A stretch of 31,444 bases of DNA from the IMG/VR virus record IMGVR_UViG_3300042914_001053, positions 1 through 31,444 of that record. One strand, written 5' to 3'. This DNA is from a virus. The first letter of the stretch is position 1; each line of letters starts with the position of its first letter. The position numbers and the translations under genes are program-made. The notes beneath the pieces are model-generated. The model was not told where the DNA came from and did not search any database. It saw only the letters and a program-made list of their open reading frames with translations. Shown here in pieces: positions 1 through 8,367 of the stretch.

Positions 1-5
1 GTATC

Positions 6-1262
6 GTGGCTGAGATCGTCATTGACTACGAGCCTAGAGCGCAGCAGCTAGAGATACATGATGCCATTGAGCAGCATCGTTTTACTGTGGTGGTTGCCCA
101 TCGTCGTATGGGAAAGACTGTTAGCGCAATCAATCATCTTATCAAGTCCGCTATCGAGTGCGACAAGCCAGACCCAAGATTTGCCTACATTGCGCCTACC
201 TACGGGCAAGCCAAGCGAGTAGCGTGGGATTACCTTCAGAAGTACACCAGACCACTAGGAGCTACCTACAATGTCTCTGAGTTACGTGCTGATTTTTATG
301 GGCGTAGGGTTAGTCTATATGGGTCTGATAATCCTGACAGTCTTAGGGGTCAGTATTTTGATGGCGTGGTTATCGACGAAGTTGGCGATCAGAACCCACG
401 TATTTGGAACGAAATCATCCGACCTGCTCTTGCCGACCGTCGTGGGTGGGCTTGTTTCATTGGCACTCCTAAAGGTGCTAACCATTTCGCTGAACTAGCG
501 GATAGAGCCAAGTCTGAGGAAGGCTGGAAGTTCCTAGAGTTCAAGGCTAGTCAGACAGGCGTATTACCTAACGAGGAACTCAAAGCAGCCTATCGAGAGA
601 TGGGTGAGGACAGGTATAACCAAGAGTTCGAGTGTTCCTTTAACGCAGCGGTTGAGGGGTCTTACTATGGCAAGCTCATTAACGATCTTGAGAGCAATGG
701 TCGTATTGCTGACTTTCCTAACGATAGTCTGTGCCGTAGCTATGCTGCTTGGGATTTGGGCATGGGTGATTCGACTGCGATTTGGATTGCTCAACTGGCA
801 GGGAAAGAGATCAGACTTATTGACTGCATCGAGAATCATGGCGTAGGTCTGGACTGGTACGTGGGCTGGCTGAGGGATAACGGCTATGAGAAATATGAGC
901 AAATCCTGCCCCATGACGTACAGGTTAGAGAGCTTGGAACAGGCAAGAGTCGTAAGGAAGTGCTGGAGGAAGCTGGACTTAACATCAGGGTTGCTCCGAG
1001 ACTTAGCGTTGCCGACGGGATACAGGCTGTGCGACGTATGTTGCCGAGATGCTGGTTTAACCCAAAGGTCAAGAACGGACTAGATGCGCTACGGAACTAT
1101 CGTCGAGAGCATGACGAGCGTAGGCAGATATTCTATGAAAAGCCTCTCCACGATTGGTCATCACACTTTGCCGATGCGTTTAGGTACTTGTCTATAGGGC
1201 TTGACGAGACTGATTCCTCATGGCAGTCAGCATTGCCAATTTCAACGAAATGGATTGTATAA
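6..1262 (+). CDS. terL: Terminase large subunit
   Basis: The motor ATPase and nuclease that packages DNA into the prohead. In the 418-residue product I see a Walker A-like HRRMGKT at residues 32-38, Walker B VVIDE at 121-125 and the coupling motif FIGTPKG at 151-157. The C-terminal RNase H-like nuclease shows its expected acidic residues at D250 (AAWDLG), D304 (LPHD) and D390 (HFADAFRY). The order and spacing are those of a complete terminase. The GTG at position 6 is the first start in the window, but no ribosome site is visible and the gene may begin further upstream, where a small terminase would be expected. The portal gene follows 24 nt downstream, as usual in phage packaging modules. 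Confidence 0.95.
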   Translation: MAEIVIDYEPRAQQLEIHDAIEQHRFTVVVAHRRMGKTVSAINHLIKSAIECDKPDPRFAYIAPTYGQAKRVAWDYLQKYTRPLGATYNVSELRADFYGRRVSLYGSDNPDSLRGQYFDGVVIDEVGDQNPRIWNEIIRPALADRRGWACFIGTPKGANHFAELADRAKSEEGWKFLEFKASQTGVLPNEELKAAYREMGEDRYNQEFECSFNAAVEGSYYGKLINDLESNGRIADFPNDSLCRSYAAWDLGMGDSTAIWIAQLAGKEIRLIDCIENHGVGLDWYVGWLRDNGYEKYEQILPHDVQVRELGTGKSRKEVLEEAGLNIRVAPRLSVADGIQAVRRMLPRCWFNPKVKNGLDALRNYRREHDERRQIFYEKPLHDWSSHFADAFRYLSIGLDETDSSWQSALPISTKWIV

Positions 1263-1286
1263 TTGGCAAAATCTTAGGGGTTTGCT

Positions 1287-3386
1287 ATGAAGATGGATCA
1301 AGGTGAAATCAAAAGTATCCTAGATAACGAGATTGATAACTCGATTGGATACATCGACACCGAAACGACCGACCAGAGGGCTAAGGCTCTCGAATACTAT
1401 CTTCGTTATCCGTATGGCAACGAGGTAGAAGGCAGAAGCCAGATCGTAACTGGCGAGGTAGCTGAAGCTATCGATGGTGCTTTGCCACAACTTATCCGGG
1501 TGTTCACCACCACAGAGGATATTGTCAGTTTCGAGCCTCAGACTCCTGATGACGAGCAGTCAGCTAAACAAGCCACAGACTACTGTAATTGGGTCTTTTA
1601 TCGTGAAAACGATGGGCTAATCATCCTGCATAATTGGTTCAAAGATGCGCTAATGGCAAAGGTTGGCGTAGTTAAAGCCTATTGGGATGCTAAGGAAGAT
1701 GTCAACAAAGAAAGCTACAAGAATCTGACCGAGGATGAGTTAGCCATGCTGCTATCTGATCCTGCCATTGAGGTGACTAGCCAGAACGTCGAGTTGATCG
1801 ATGGTGGCGTTGACCCGATGGGGATGCCGATTCAGATTCCTTTGTATTCGGTCAAGGTCAAGAAGGTCAAGAAATACGGCTGCGTCAAGATTGAGAACGT
1901 ACCACCTGAAGAATTCCTGATTAGCAAGTCGGCTAGAACGATTGAAGATAGTCCGTTTGTGGCTCATCGTAAGCTGATGACTCGTAGCGAACTAGCGGCT
2001 ATGGGCTTTGACAAGGACATTATTGATGGCTTGCCTAGCTATGATGATCTTCAGTACACCACAGAGCGTATTGCTCGATTCAGTCAGGGTGAGCAGCCTG
2101 ATGAGAACATTAGCCTTGATTACACGATGCAGGTGGTTGAGGTCTACGAGTGCTATATCCGCATTGACGTTAACGGTGACGGAATCGCTGAACTGCGTAA
2201 GATTACCTATTCTGGCAACGAAATCTTAGATGACGAGGAATGTGACTTAGTTCCGTTCCACAGCCTGTGTCCAATTCCGATCCCGCACAAGTTCTTTGGT
2301 CAGTCGTTGGCAGACCGGACAATGGACATCCAGTTAATCAAGTCCACCGTGACTCGTCAAATGCTGGATAACTTGTATCTAACGAATAATGCGCGTGTTG
2401 CTATCGTTGACGGTCAAGTAAACCTAGACGATGCTCTTAATGCAACTCCGGGCGGTATTGTTCGGGTGAAGTCTGCTGGTGCTGTGATGCCGCTAGAGGT
2501 TCCTGCGGTAACGGCTCAGGCTTTCCCATTGCTTGAGTACATGGATCAGGTTCAGGCTAAACGTACTGGTGTTAGCGATCAGCAACAAGGTCTTGACCCT
2601 GACGTACTGAATAATGTTTCCGCTACAGCCATTGCCGCGATGATGAAGTCGAACTCTGGCAAGCTGGAGTTGATAGCGAGAATCTTTGCTGAGACAGGCG
2701 TAAAGTCGCTGTTTAAGGGGATTCTGCATCTATTGGGCAAGTATCAGGATACGGCAAAGATTGTCCGTATGCGTGGCAAGTTTGTGACGTTTGATCCGAG
2801 GACTTGGACTAACCAGTACGACGTAGCGATTAACGTGGGTTTGGGTTCAGGTGATCGTGAGCAGAAGCTAGCCATGTTGCAGATGATTCTAGCCAAGCAA
2901 GAGCAGATTCTGACTCAGTTTGGCCCATCAAATCCGCTGGTATCTGTGGCTCAGTATCGAGATACGTTGGCACGACTTATTGAATCGGCTGGTTTCAAGG
3001 ATGCTAACGCTTTCCTTAACGAGATTACGCCTGAGATTAACGAGAAGTTGTCACAGCCACAGCCTCCTAGCCCGGATCAGCAAGCAGAAGCTACTAAGAT
3101 ATTTGCTGAAGTAGAGCGAGAAAAGACCCAAGCTAAGAGCGAGATTGAGGCTGCTAAGTTGCAACTAGAGCGTCAGTCGTTAGAGGCTGAGTACACTCGT
3201 AAGGGTCTTGAGATGGCGATGAAAACCCGCCAGCAAGAAGCCGATATGAAGATTAAAGAGGCTGAGTTAGCGGTTAAGCAGCTACAGGCTATCTTAGCGA
3301 TGGACTTAGCAGACGAGGAAACACGCCAACGTCAGGCTGATATTGTCCTGAAGGCAATCAAAGAGCTAGGGAGTTTGACTTCATAA
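1287..3386 (+). CDS. Portal protein (P22-type, long form)
   Basis: Forms the dodecameric ring at the head vertex through which DNA enters and leaves. The 699-residue length, the position right after the large terminase and the N-terminal pattern (LEYYLRYPYGNE, then GEVAEAIDGALPQLIRVF) match the long P22-like portals of podoviruses. A central segment with PHKFFGQSLADRTMDIQ and DNLYLTNNARVA is typical of the family. Residues about 600-690 are a highly charged, heptad-like Glu/Lys/Gln stretch likely to form a long coiled coil (barrel) that reaches into the head. An AGGGG ribosome site lies 6 nt before the ATG. The stop codon overlaps the next start by one base. Confidence 0.93.
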   Translation: MKMDQGEIKSILDNEIDNSIGYIDTETTDQRAKALEYYLRYPYGNEVEGRSQIVTGEVAEAIDGALPQLIRVFTTTEDIVSFEPQTPDDEQSAKQATDYCNWVFYRENDGLIILHNWFKDALMAKVGVVKAYWDAKEDVNKESYKNLTEDELAMLLSDPAIEVTSQNVELIDGGVDPMGMPIQIPLYSVKVKKVKKYGCVKIENVPPEEFLISKSARTIEDSPFVAHRKLMTRSELAAMGFDKDIIDGLPSYDDLQYTTERIARFSQGEQPDENISLDYTMQVVEVYECYIRIDVNGDGIAELRKITYSGNEILDDEECDLVPFHSLCPIPIPHKFFGQSLADRTMDIQLIKSTVTRQMLDNLYLTNNARVAIVDGQVNLDDALNATPGGIVRVKSAGAVMPLEVPAVTAQAFPLLEYMDQVQAKRTGVSDQQQGLDPDVLNNVSATAIAAMMKSNSGKLELIARIFAETGVKSLFKGILHLLGKYQDTAKIVRMRGKFVTFDPRTWTNQYDVAINVGLGSGDREQKLAMLQMILAKQEQILTQFGPSNPLVSVAQYRDTLARLIESAGFKDANAFLNEITPEINEKLSQPQPPSPDQQAEATKIFAEVEREKTQAKSEIEAAKLQLERQSLEAEYTRKGLEMAMKTRQQEADMKIKEAELAVKQLQAILAMDLADEETRQRQADIVLKAIKELGSLTS

Positions 3387-4135
3387 TGGCTGGCTTACTA
3401 TCTGACATCGTTGGGATGATTGACAGAGCAAAGCAGAGTGCTAAGGCTAATGTTGGTCTATTGGTAAGTGATCCTAGAGAGTACATGGCATCGGTTAACG
3501 ATCAGGCTAGGGCGTTTAATCAGGCTGGTAACCTAGCGGCTCAGGCTAAGTTAAACGAGCTTAGAGGGCTTCTGGTGACTCCTGAACAGGCTGCTGCTAA
3601 GGAGTATGTGGATCGGGTGAATCAAGACCTAGCGATGGGCTTTGCTGGAACCGTTGGTACTGGTGCTAGAAAGTTGCCATTGCCTGATCTGGGTGAGATT
3701 ACGAAGTTCTCTAAACCATTGCCATCAGGTGCGTTGTATCGAGAAACAAGCGCGAATAGTCTAATGGATATGGCTAAAGGAAGTAGCCCATTCGGTGCGC
3801 CAGTTACTTATTTTGCTGAGATTCCAGAGATGGCATTGGGTCAAGGTGCGAACAAAGGGGTTATGTTCAAGGTTCAGTCAGAAGGATTGACAGGGAGACC
3901 TTACTTAGGAAAGCCGGGGCTAGAGCAATCGTATCTTGGTAAGGCAGGTGAGTTTGAGATTAAAGAACAGCCGGGGAAGATTGCAAAGGCGATAACTGAG
4001 GTTTGGGTATCTCCAGAGGCTTACAAAGGTTTAAGGAAAGCTGAAAAGGTTATGTTTGATCGGTATTTAACCAATCTGGAAAAGACTGGAATATCCGTAA
4101 ACAAGGTGGACAAACTACCTAACGCAATGGATTGA
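3386..4135 (+). CDS. Head-module protein, possible ADP-ribosyltransferase-like fold
   Basis: A 249-residue protein translationally coupled to the portal (TAATG overlap). I do not recognise a firm family. Residues 1-90 are helical and rich in Ala and Lys. Residues 110-215 look like a compact beta-rich domain: LYRE at 117-120, TYFAEIPEMALGQGAN at 141-156, GEFEI at 188-192 and VWVSP at 206-210. The order Arg in a first strand, then a Y-F-x-x-x-P-E-x-A segment, then an acidic strand near the end resembles the R-S/T-E layout of ADP-ribosyltransferases. Phages often carry such domains beside the portal, for example on MuF-type proteins. This function is inference from pattern only; the gene itself is certain from its coding character and position. 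Confidence 0.8.
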   Translation: MAGLLSDIVGMIDRAKQSAKANVGLLVSDPREYMASVNDQARAFNQAGNLAAQAKLNELRGLLVTPEQAAAKEYVDRVNQDLAMGFAGTVGTGARKLPLPDLGEITKFSKPLPSGALYRETSANSLMDMAKGSSPFGAPVTYFAEIPEMALGQGANKGVMFKVQSEGLTGRPYLGKPGLEQSYLGKAGEFEIKEQPGKIAKAITEVWVSPEAYKGLRKAEKVMFDRYLTNLEKTGISVNKVDKLPNAMD

Positions 4136-4136
4136 T

Positions 4137-4367
4137 ATGAGCAAAGTTATCTGGGCTGAGAATCTACTGAAGGATGAATTCTTTCAGGAAATGATGACTG
4201 ATCTTAGGACTGCTGAACTTAATAAGTTCGCAACTAGCGATTACGCTGATCTTCAGTCCAGAGAGACTGCTTATATGCGGCTACGGACATTAGAGTTGAT
4301 TGAGACTTACTTGGAAGGGCTTTCAGCAAACAAGCTCATCGAGGAGAAAAGATTAAAGATTTTGTAA
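4137..4367 (+). CDS. Small conserved head-module protein
   Basis: A 76-residue, probably all-helical protein with no cysteines, signal peptide or membrane segment. It starts one base after the stop of the preceding gene, so it is probably co-translated, though the ribosome site is weak. It sits between the portal-linked gene and the scaffold gene, where podovirus-like genomes often carry a short helical protein of unknown role. The central part (FATSDYADLQSRETAYMRLR) is polar with regularly spaced leucines and aromatics, suggesting a helical hairpin. I cannot assign a function; a role in head assembly or as a minor virion component is inference from position. Confidence 0.7.
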   Translation: MSKVIWAENLLKDEFFQEMMTDLRTAELNKFATSDYADLQSRETAYMRLRTLELIETYLEGLSANKLIEEKRLKIL

Positions 4368-4408
4368 CCCGTTTCGGGCGGTTCCCGATATAATTTAGGA
4401 AAGAAAAA

Positions 4409-5380
4409 ATGAGCGATACTCAAGGAACGACACCGGAATCCGGTAGTCCAGAGTTAACTGTAGGTAGTGCAGCCGACGCTATCTTGGGTCTGATGGGTGC
4501 AGAAGAAGGCTCCGAACAGGAACAACCAGAACTGCAAGCAGAGGCCAACGATAGCGAAGCCGAATCTGATGAGTCTTATGATGAGTCAGAGGTAGAACAA
4601 GAAGATGAGCAGGATGAGCAAGAGGAGCCTCAGACGTTCCGGGTAAAAGCAGCCGGTGAAGAACGTGAGGTAACCCTTGATGAGCTTATCAAGTCTTATC
4701 AACTTGGCACAGACTATACAAAGAAATCGCAAGCCGTAGCTGAGGAACGTAAGGTAGTCGAGGCTGAACGACAGCGTATCGAAGAAGCCAGATACTTGCG
4801 GGATCAGTATGCGGAACGGTTGCAGATTATTGAGCAAATGCTCAATCAGCAGCCAGAAGGTGAAAACCTAGATGAACTGAAGGAAAGAGACCCCATTGGG
4901 TACGCTTTAGCATATACGGATCAACAAAGGCGGAAAGAGCAAATAGCTCAAGTTCAGGCTGAACGACAGCGAATTGCAGAGCAGCAACAGCAGGAACGTC
5001 AGGAGCAACTTGGTCAGGTAATACAGGCTGAGTCTCGTAAGCTGGCAGAGGCAATACCTGAATATGCTGATCCGCAAAAGGGTGAAGTAACTCGGCGAGA
5101 ACTAAGGGAGTTTGGCCTAAAGTTAGGGTTTTCAGACCAAGAGTTATCGGGAATCTATGATTCTCGGCAGGTTCTAACGCTATACAAGGCGATGCAATAC
5201 GACAAGTTGCAATCCTCTAAACCGGGGATTACGAAGCGTGTTAATGAGGCTCCGAAGGTTGTTAAGTCGGGTGTTTCTCAGCCTCGGGAAGGTAGCGATG
5301 AACTGAGGAAAGCAAAAGCGCGAGCAAAGCAGACCGGAAGGGTTGCTGATGCCGCAAAAGCATTTGAACGATTCTTATAG
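4409..5380 (+). CDS. Capsid scaffolding protein
   Basis: Guides assembly of the capsid protein into a prohead and is then removed. The 323-residue product has an extremely acidic segment at about 30-75 (Glu, Asp, Gln, Ser). It continues with a long Glu/Gln/Arg/Lys coiled coil at about 105-215 and a basic C-terminus (KAKARAKQTGR followed by FERFL), the end that normally contacts the coat protein. Its position directly before the major capsid gene fits. AGGA lies 8 nt before the ATG. The 41-nt gap upstream holds a TATAAT at 4389-4394 without a good -35 box, and a short CCCG-TTT-CGGG hairpin at 4368-4378. A separate promoter for scaffold and capsid is therefore possible but not shown. Confidence 0.88.
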   Translation: MSDTQGTTPESGSPELTVGSAADAILGLMGAEEGSEQEQPELQAEANDSEAESDESYDESEVEQEDEQDEQEEPQTFRVKAAGEEREVTLDELIKSYQLGTDYTKKSQAVAEERKVVEAERQRIEEARYLRDQYAERLQIIEQMLNQQPEGENLDELKERDPIGYALAYTDQQRRKEQIAQVQAERQRIAEQQQQERQEQLGQVIQAESRKLAEAIPEYADPQKGEVTRRELREFGLKLGFSDQELSGIYDSRQVLTLYKAMQYDKLQSSKPGITKRVNEAPKVVKSGVSQPREGSDELRKAKARAKQTGRVADAAKAFERFL

Positions 5381-5389
5381 GAAATTATC

Positions 5390-6334
5390 ATGCCTACATT
5401 TACAGCACACAGCGCGATTGGTCAGCGCGAAGATTTGACCGACATCATCTATGACATTTCTCCAACGGAAACGCCGTTTATGTCATCGATTGGCAAGACC
5501 AAAGCTACAGCCGTTTACCATGAATGGCAGACTGATAGCTTGGCTGCTGCTACTACTGCTAACGCAGCGATTGAAGGTGCAGACGCTACATCGGCAACTC
5601 TGGCTCCTACCGTTCGTCTTGGTAACTACACTCAGATCATCCAAAAGACCGTTCAGGTTTCGGGTACTCTGGACACAGTAAACAAGGCAGGTCGTAAGTC
5701 AGAAAAGGCTTACCAGTTGGCTAAAGCATCGGCTGAACTGAAGCGCGATCTGGAAACTATCCTGTGCGCTAACCAAGGTCGTTCGGCTGGTACATCGACG
5801 ATTGCTCGTAAGCTCGGTTCGATCCTGTCATGGATCAAGACTAACTCGGACGTAGGTTCGGGCGGTGCTGATCCTGCAACTATCGGCGTATCGACTCGTA
5901 CTGATGGCACACAGCGTACTTTCACCGAGACTCTGCTCAAGACTGTGGTGTCTGAGGTGTTTGTATCTGGTGGCTCACCTAAGATTCTGATGGTTGGTGC
6001 TGCTGGTAAGCAGAAGGTTAGCTCGTTTGCTGGTATCGCTGCACAGCGTTACATGGCTCCGGGTAACACTCCGACCACCATTATCGGTGCGGCTGACGTT
6101 TATATGTCTGACTTTGGCACGATGTCGGTTGTTCCTAACCGCTTCATGCGTACTCGTGATGCTCTGGTACTTGATCCAGAATACGCAGCACTAGCGTATC
6201 TGCGTCCGTTCCAGACTAACGATCTGGCTAAGACTGGTGACTCTGAGAATACTCAGTTGCTGGCTGAAGTCACTCTTGAAGTTAAGAACGAAGCTGCTCA
6301 TGGCGGAATCTTCGATCTGGACATGGCTCTATAA
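5390..6334 (+). CDS. Major capsid protein (SU10-like, HK97 fold)
   Basis: The shell-forming protein. The 314-residue sequence begins with HSAIGQREDLTDIIYDISPTETPF, the signature opening of the SU10-type capsid family (Pfam DUF5309). It continues with GNYTQIIQKTVQVSGTLD, an N-arm/E-loop-like segment, and ends with LLAEVTLEVKNEAAHGGI. Both are typical of this family. No separate maturation protease is visible nearby. An AGGAAA ribosome site overlaps the scaffold stop codon, 9 nt upstream of the start. Use of preferred codons is strong compared with neighbours (many CGT, GGT, CTG, GCT), as expected for the most abundant virion protein. A strong hairpin follows 25 nt after the stop. Confidence 0.95.
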   Translation: MPTFTAHSAIGQREDLTDIIYDISPTETPFMSSIGKTKATAVYHEWQTDSLAAATTANAAIEGADATSATLAPTVRLGNYTQIIQKTVQVSGTLDTVNKAGRKSEKAYQLAKASAELKRDLETILCANQGRSAGTSTIARKLGSILSWIKTNSDVGSGGADPATIGVSTRTDGTQRTFTETLLKTVVSEVFVSGGSPKILMVGAAGKQKVSSFAGIAAQRYMAPGNTPTTIIGAADVYMSDFGTMSVVPNRFMRTRDALVLDPEYAALAYLRPFQTNDLAKTGDSENTQLLAEVTLEVKNEAAHGGIFDLDMAL

Positions 6335-6358
6335 CGGATGTTTGTATAAGTAGCAAAT

Positions 6359-6382
6359 CCTCCTAGCCTACGGGCTAGGGGG
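6359..6382 (+). terminator. Strong UACG-loop hairpin after the capsid gene
   Basis: A 10-bp stem CCTCCTAGCC / GGCTAGGGGG with one G-U pair closes on the tetraloop TACG, an exceptionally stable UNCG loop. It lies in the only sizeable gap of the head module, 25 nt after the capsid stop. There is no run of T after the stem, so it is not a classical intrinsic terminator. It may act as a partial terminator or as a 3' stabiliser or processing site that keeps capsid mRNA more abundant than downstream mRNA. Confidence 0.6.
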
Positions 6383-6398
6383 AACTACGAAAGGATTT

Positions 6399-6701
6399 AT
6401 GAGTACTCCGATACGGACTCAAACAGCATACGAGGATGGTGACGGTGGTATCGTCATCGAGACTAAACAGGACGTTACCGAGATCATTGAGGCTAACAAG
6501 GCTCAGTTAGATTTCGATAAACAGAGGTCAGGCGGTCTAAACGATTTGCACCATGTAGCCAGAATTCCTTTTACGGTTATAGATGTACTTAACCAGATGG
6601 GGATTATGAAGGGCTTTAACGTGGTGGATGACGTTGGGTTTGCTAAGTGGCTGAACGATCCTGATAATGCTGTTTGGAAAACGTATCGAGGAACTATATG
6701 A
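6399..6701 (+). CDS. Conserved phage protein of unknown function
   Basis: A 100-residue protein with an acidic, Gly-rich N-terminus (YEDGDGGIVIETKQD) followed by a helical part (LHHVARIPFTVIDVLNQMGIM) and a mixed C-terminus. AAAGGA lies 5 nt before the ATG, just after the capsid hairpin, so this is the first gene of the next transcript segment. The stop codon overlaps the next gene as ATGA. No catalytic motif, membrane segment or signal peptide is visible. Its place between capsid and adaptor genes suggests a head-related or accessory role, but I cannot say more. Confidence 0.75.
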   Translation: MSTPIRTQTAYEDGDGGIVIETKQDVTEIIEANKAQLDFDKQRSGGLNDLHHVARIPFTVIDVLNQMGIMKGFNVVDDVGFAKWLNDPDNAVWKTYRGTI

Positions 6702-7351
6702 GAGTTGGTGTTTGCGTACCATGTAGGGATGAGGTTCACACAGGTTTTGCTTTTGATTTTGCTCGGATGGCGGCTCATGATGCGTCAGTTCGTTGTAAAG
6801 ATGGCAAAGGCGGTTTGAGCCTATATACAATGCCGGGAACGCTGATATTTGACCAGCGTGAGAAGTTGGCAGAAGTAGCGTTTAAAGAAGGTTGCGACGC
6901 AGTATTGTTTATTGATAGCGATATGCGGTTCCCTCACGATATTATTAGCATCATGCTAAGTCGTGAAGTGCCGATAGTTGGTGTCAATGCAACGACTAGA
7001 CGTAAGCCAGTAACACCGACTGCGAAGATGTTGCGTAAGTACATGGATGGGGAGACTCTCGTTCATGAATGGTCGAACATTGATTCTCGCGGGAAAGAAG
7101 GTATCGAGGAAGTTACAGCGGTAGGGTTTGGTGCTGTGATGATTCGTAGAGAGGTGTTTGAAAAGACTGGCAGACCTTGGTTTGACGCTGGATGGGGTTC
7201 TAGTGGTGTTTGTGGTGAGGATGTGTATTTCTGCGTTAAAGCCGGTTCTGAGGGCTTCCAGACGTATGTAGACCATGAGTTATCGATGCACATCCGGCAC
7301 ATTGGCACTTACGAATATGGCTGGAAAGATTTCGAGCAATTAGAGGAATGA
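6698..7351 (+). CDS. GT-A type glycosyltransferase (family 2-like)
   Basis: A 217-residue protein starting MRVGVCVPCRDEVH, like the first beta strand and nucleotide-sugar loop of GT-A enzymes. The metal-binding DxD motif is clear in VLFIDSDMRFP (D73-S-D75). A later acidic motif GED at 173-175 followed by a conserved His (MHIRHIG, near 198-201) is where family-2-like enzymes carry the catalytic acid and last metal ligand. The acceptor is unknown: capsid or tail protein, modified DNA bases, or host surface sugar are all possible. The start at 6698 uses an ATGA overlap with the preceding gene and a GAGGAA site 4 nt upstream; an ATG at 6674 in the same frame is less likely. Its position inside the head module favours a virion target, which is inference. 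Confidence 0.85.
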   Translation: MRVGVCVPCRDEVHTGFAFDFARMAAHDASVRCKDGKGGLSLYTMPGTLIFDQREKLAEVAFKEGCDAVLFIDSDMRFPHDIISIMLSREVPIVGVNATTRRKPVTPTAKMLRKYMDGETLVHEWSNIDSRGKEGIEEVTAVGFGAVMIRREVFEKTGRPWFDAGWGSSGVCGEDVYFCVKAGSEGFQTYVDHELSMHIRHIGTYEYGWKDFEQLEE

Positions 7352-7352
7352 A

Positions 7353-7973
7353 ATGGCGATCACGACCTACAGCGACTTAAAGAATACGGTAGCGAACTAC
7401 CTAGCGCGTAGTGATCTGACTTCTGTTATTCCTGATTTTATTCAGTTGGCTGAGTACCGTTTGCAGCGAGACTTACGGATTCGGCAAATGTTGGTAGTTG
7501 CTACAGCTTCAACAACTGGCGGTGATTCAACTCTAGGGTTGCCGACAGACTTCTTATCGATGCGCGATATTCACTTGAATACCACCCCGGTATTTACATT
7601 GCGCTACAAAGCTCCTAATTCATTCTACGAAACAGCCCGTGTAACTGATTCTGGCAGACCAGTTGATTACACGATCTTAGGTGCTGAGATGCAATTAGCT
7701 CCAGTTCCTGACACGGCTTATACGGTTCAAATGCTGTATTACGCTAAACCTGCGCTATTGAGTGACACTAACGCTAGTAATACGTTCTTAGCAAACTGTC
7801 CTGATGCGTTGCTGTATGCGGCTCTAGGTGAGGCTGAACCGTATTTGATGAATGATGCGAGGTTGCAGACTTGGGCTTCCTTGTATTCTAGGGCGATTGA
7901 GGGAATCTCAACGACCGACCAAGCAAGTGAGTATTCTGGTCAACCAATGAGTATGTCTTATAACGTGAGGTGA
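7353..7973 (+). CDS. Head-tail adaptor protein (SU10 adaptor-like)
   Basis: A 206-residue protein beginning with a helical segment TYSDLKNTVANYLARSDL and IPDFIQLAEYRLQRDLRI, then LPTDFLSMRDIHLN, followed by beta-rich and helical parts ending in QTWASLYSRAIE. This N-terminal pattern is that of the adaptor or connector proteins that bind under the portal ring in SU10-like and P22-like phages. AGAGGA lies 6 nt before the ATG and the gene follows the glycosyltransferase by one base. It sits where the first tail-side genes begin, supporting the call. T7 gp11-type tubular proteins are related in role. Confidence 0.82.
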   Translation: MAITTYSDLKNTVANYLARSDLTSVIPDFIQLAEYRLQRDLRIRQMLVVATASTTGGDSTLGLPTDFLSMRDIHLNTTPVFTLRYKAPNSFYETARVTDSGRPVDYTILGAEMQLAPVPDTAYTVQMLYYAKPALLSDTNASNTFLANCPDALLYAALGEAEPYLMNDARLQTWASLYSRAIEGISTTDQASEYSGQPMSMSYNVR

Positions 7974-7977
7974 AATC

Positions 7978-8364
7978 ATGGCAGAGATGTCAAACTATCT
8001 GGAGAACGCGCTTATTAATGCCACTCTCCGTAATACATCCTACACCAGCCCAACAACGGTTTATGTAGGTCTTTACACTAGCGATCCGGGTGAAGGTAAT
8101 ACAGGTACTGAGGTATCTGGTGGCTCGTATGCTCGTACTGCTGTAACGTTTGGTGCGCCTAGCAATGGTGTATCAACGAATAGCGCATCAGTTACTTTCC
8201 CGACTGCAACTGGCACATGGGGAACTGTGACACACATCGGCATTTTGGATGCTTTGACTAGCGGTAATCTACTGTATTACACACCACTAGATGCGTCTAA
8301 ATCGATTGCTTCTGGCGATGTATTTACGATTTCGACTGGCAACCTTTCCGTTACTCTGGAGTAA
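7978..8364 (+). CDS. Small beta-rich virion protein
   Basis: A 128-residue protein with VYVGLYTSDPGEGNTGTEV, GGSYARTAVTFG and a C-terminal GNLSVTLE. These phrases belong to a widespread family of small phage virion proteins (Gp80-like), usually found among tail or head decoration genes. A C-terminal Thr/Ser/Gly-rich beta sandwich seems likely. An AGGTG site lies before the ATG. It leads a run of surface-type proteins up to the LamG adhesin. The exact location on the particle cannot be told from sequence. Confidence 0.78.
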   Translation: MAEMSNYLENALINATLRNTSYTSPTTVYVGLYTSDPGEGNTGTEVSGGSYARTAVTFGAPSNGVSTNSASVTFPTATGTWGTVTHIGILDALTSGNLLYYTPLDASKSIASGDVFTISTGNLSVTLE

Positions 8365-8367
8365 TTT

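Noticed and set aside
564-914. Minus-strand frame inside the terminase gene
   Set aside because: It lies wholly inside a gene with clear motifs, has no ribosome site and no family character; it is a shadow of the coding strand.
4363-4394. Promoter before the scaffold gene
   Set aside because: TATAAT is perfect at 4389-4394, but no -35 box lies 16-18 bp upstream, and the region is within a tightly packed operon. Mentioned under the scaffold gene only.
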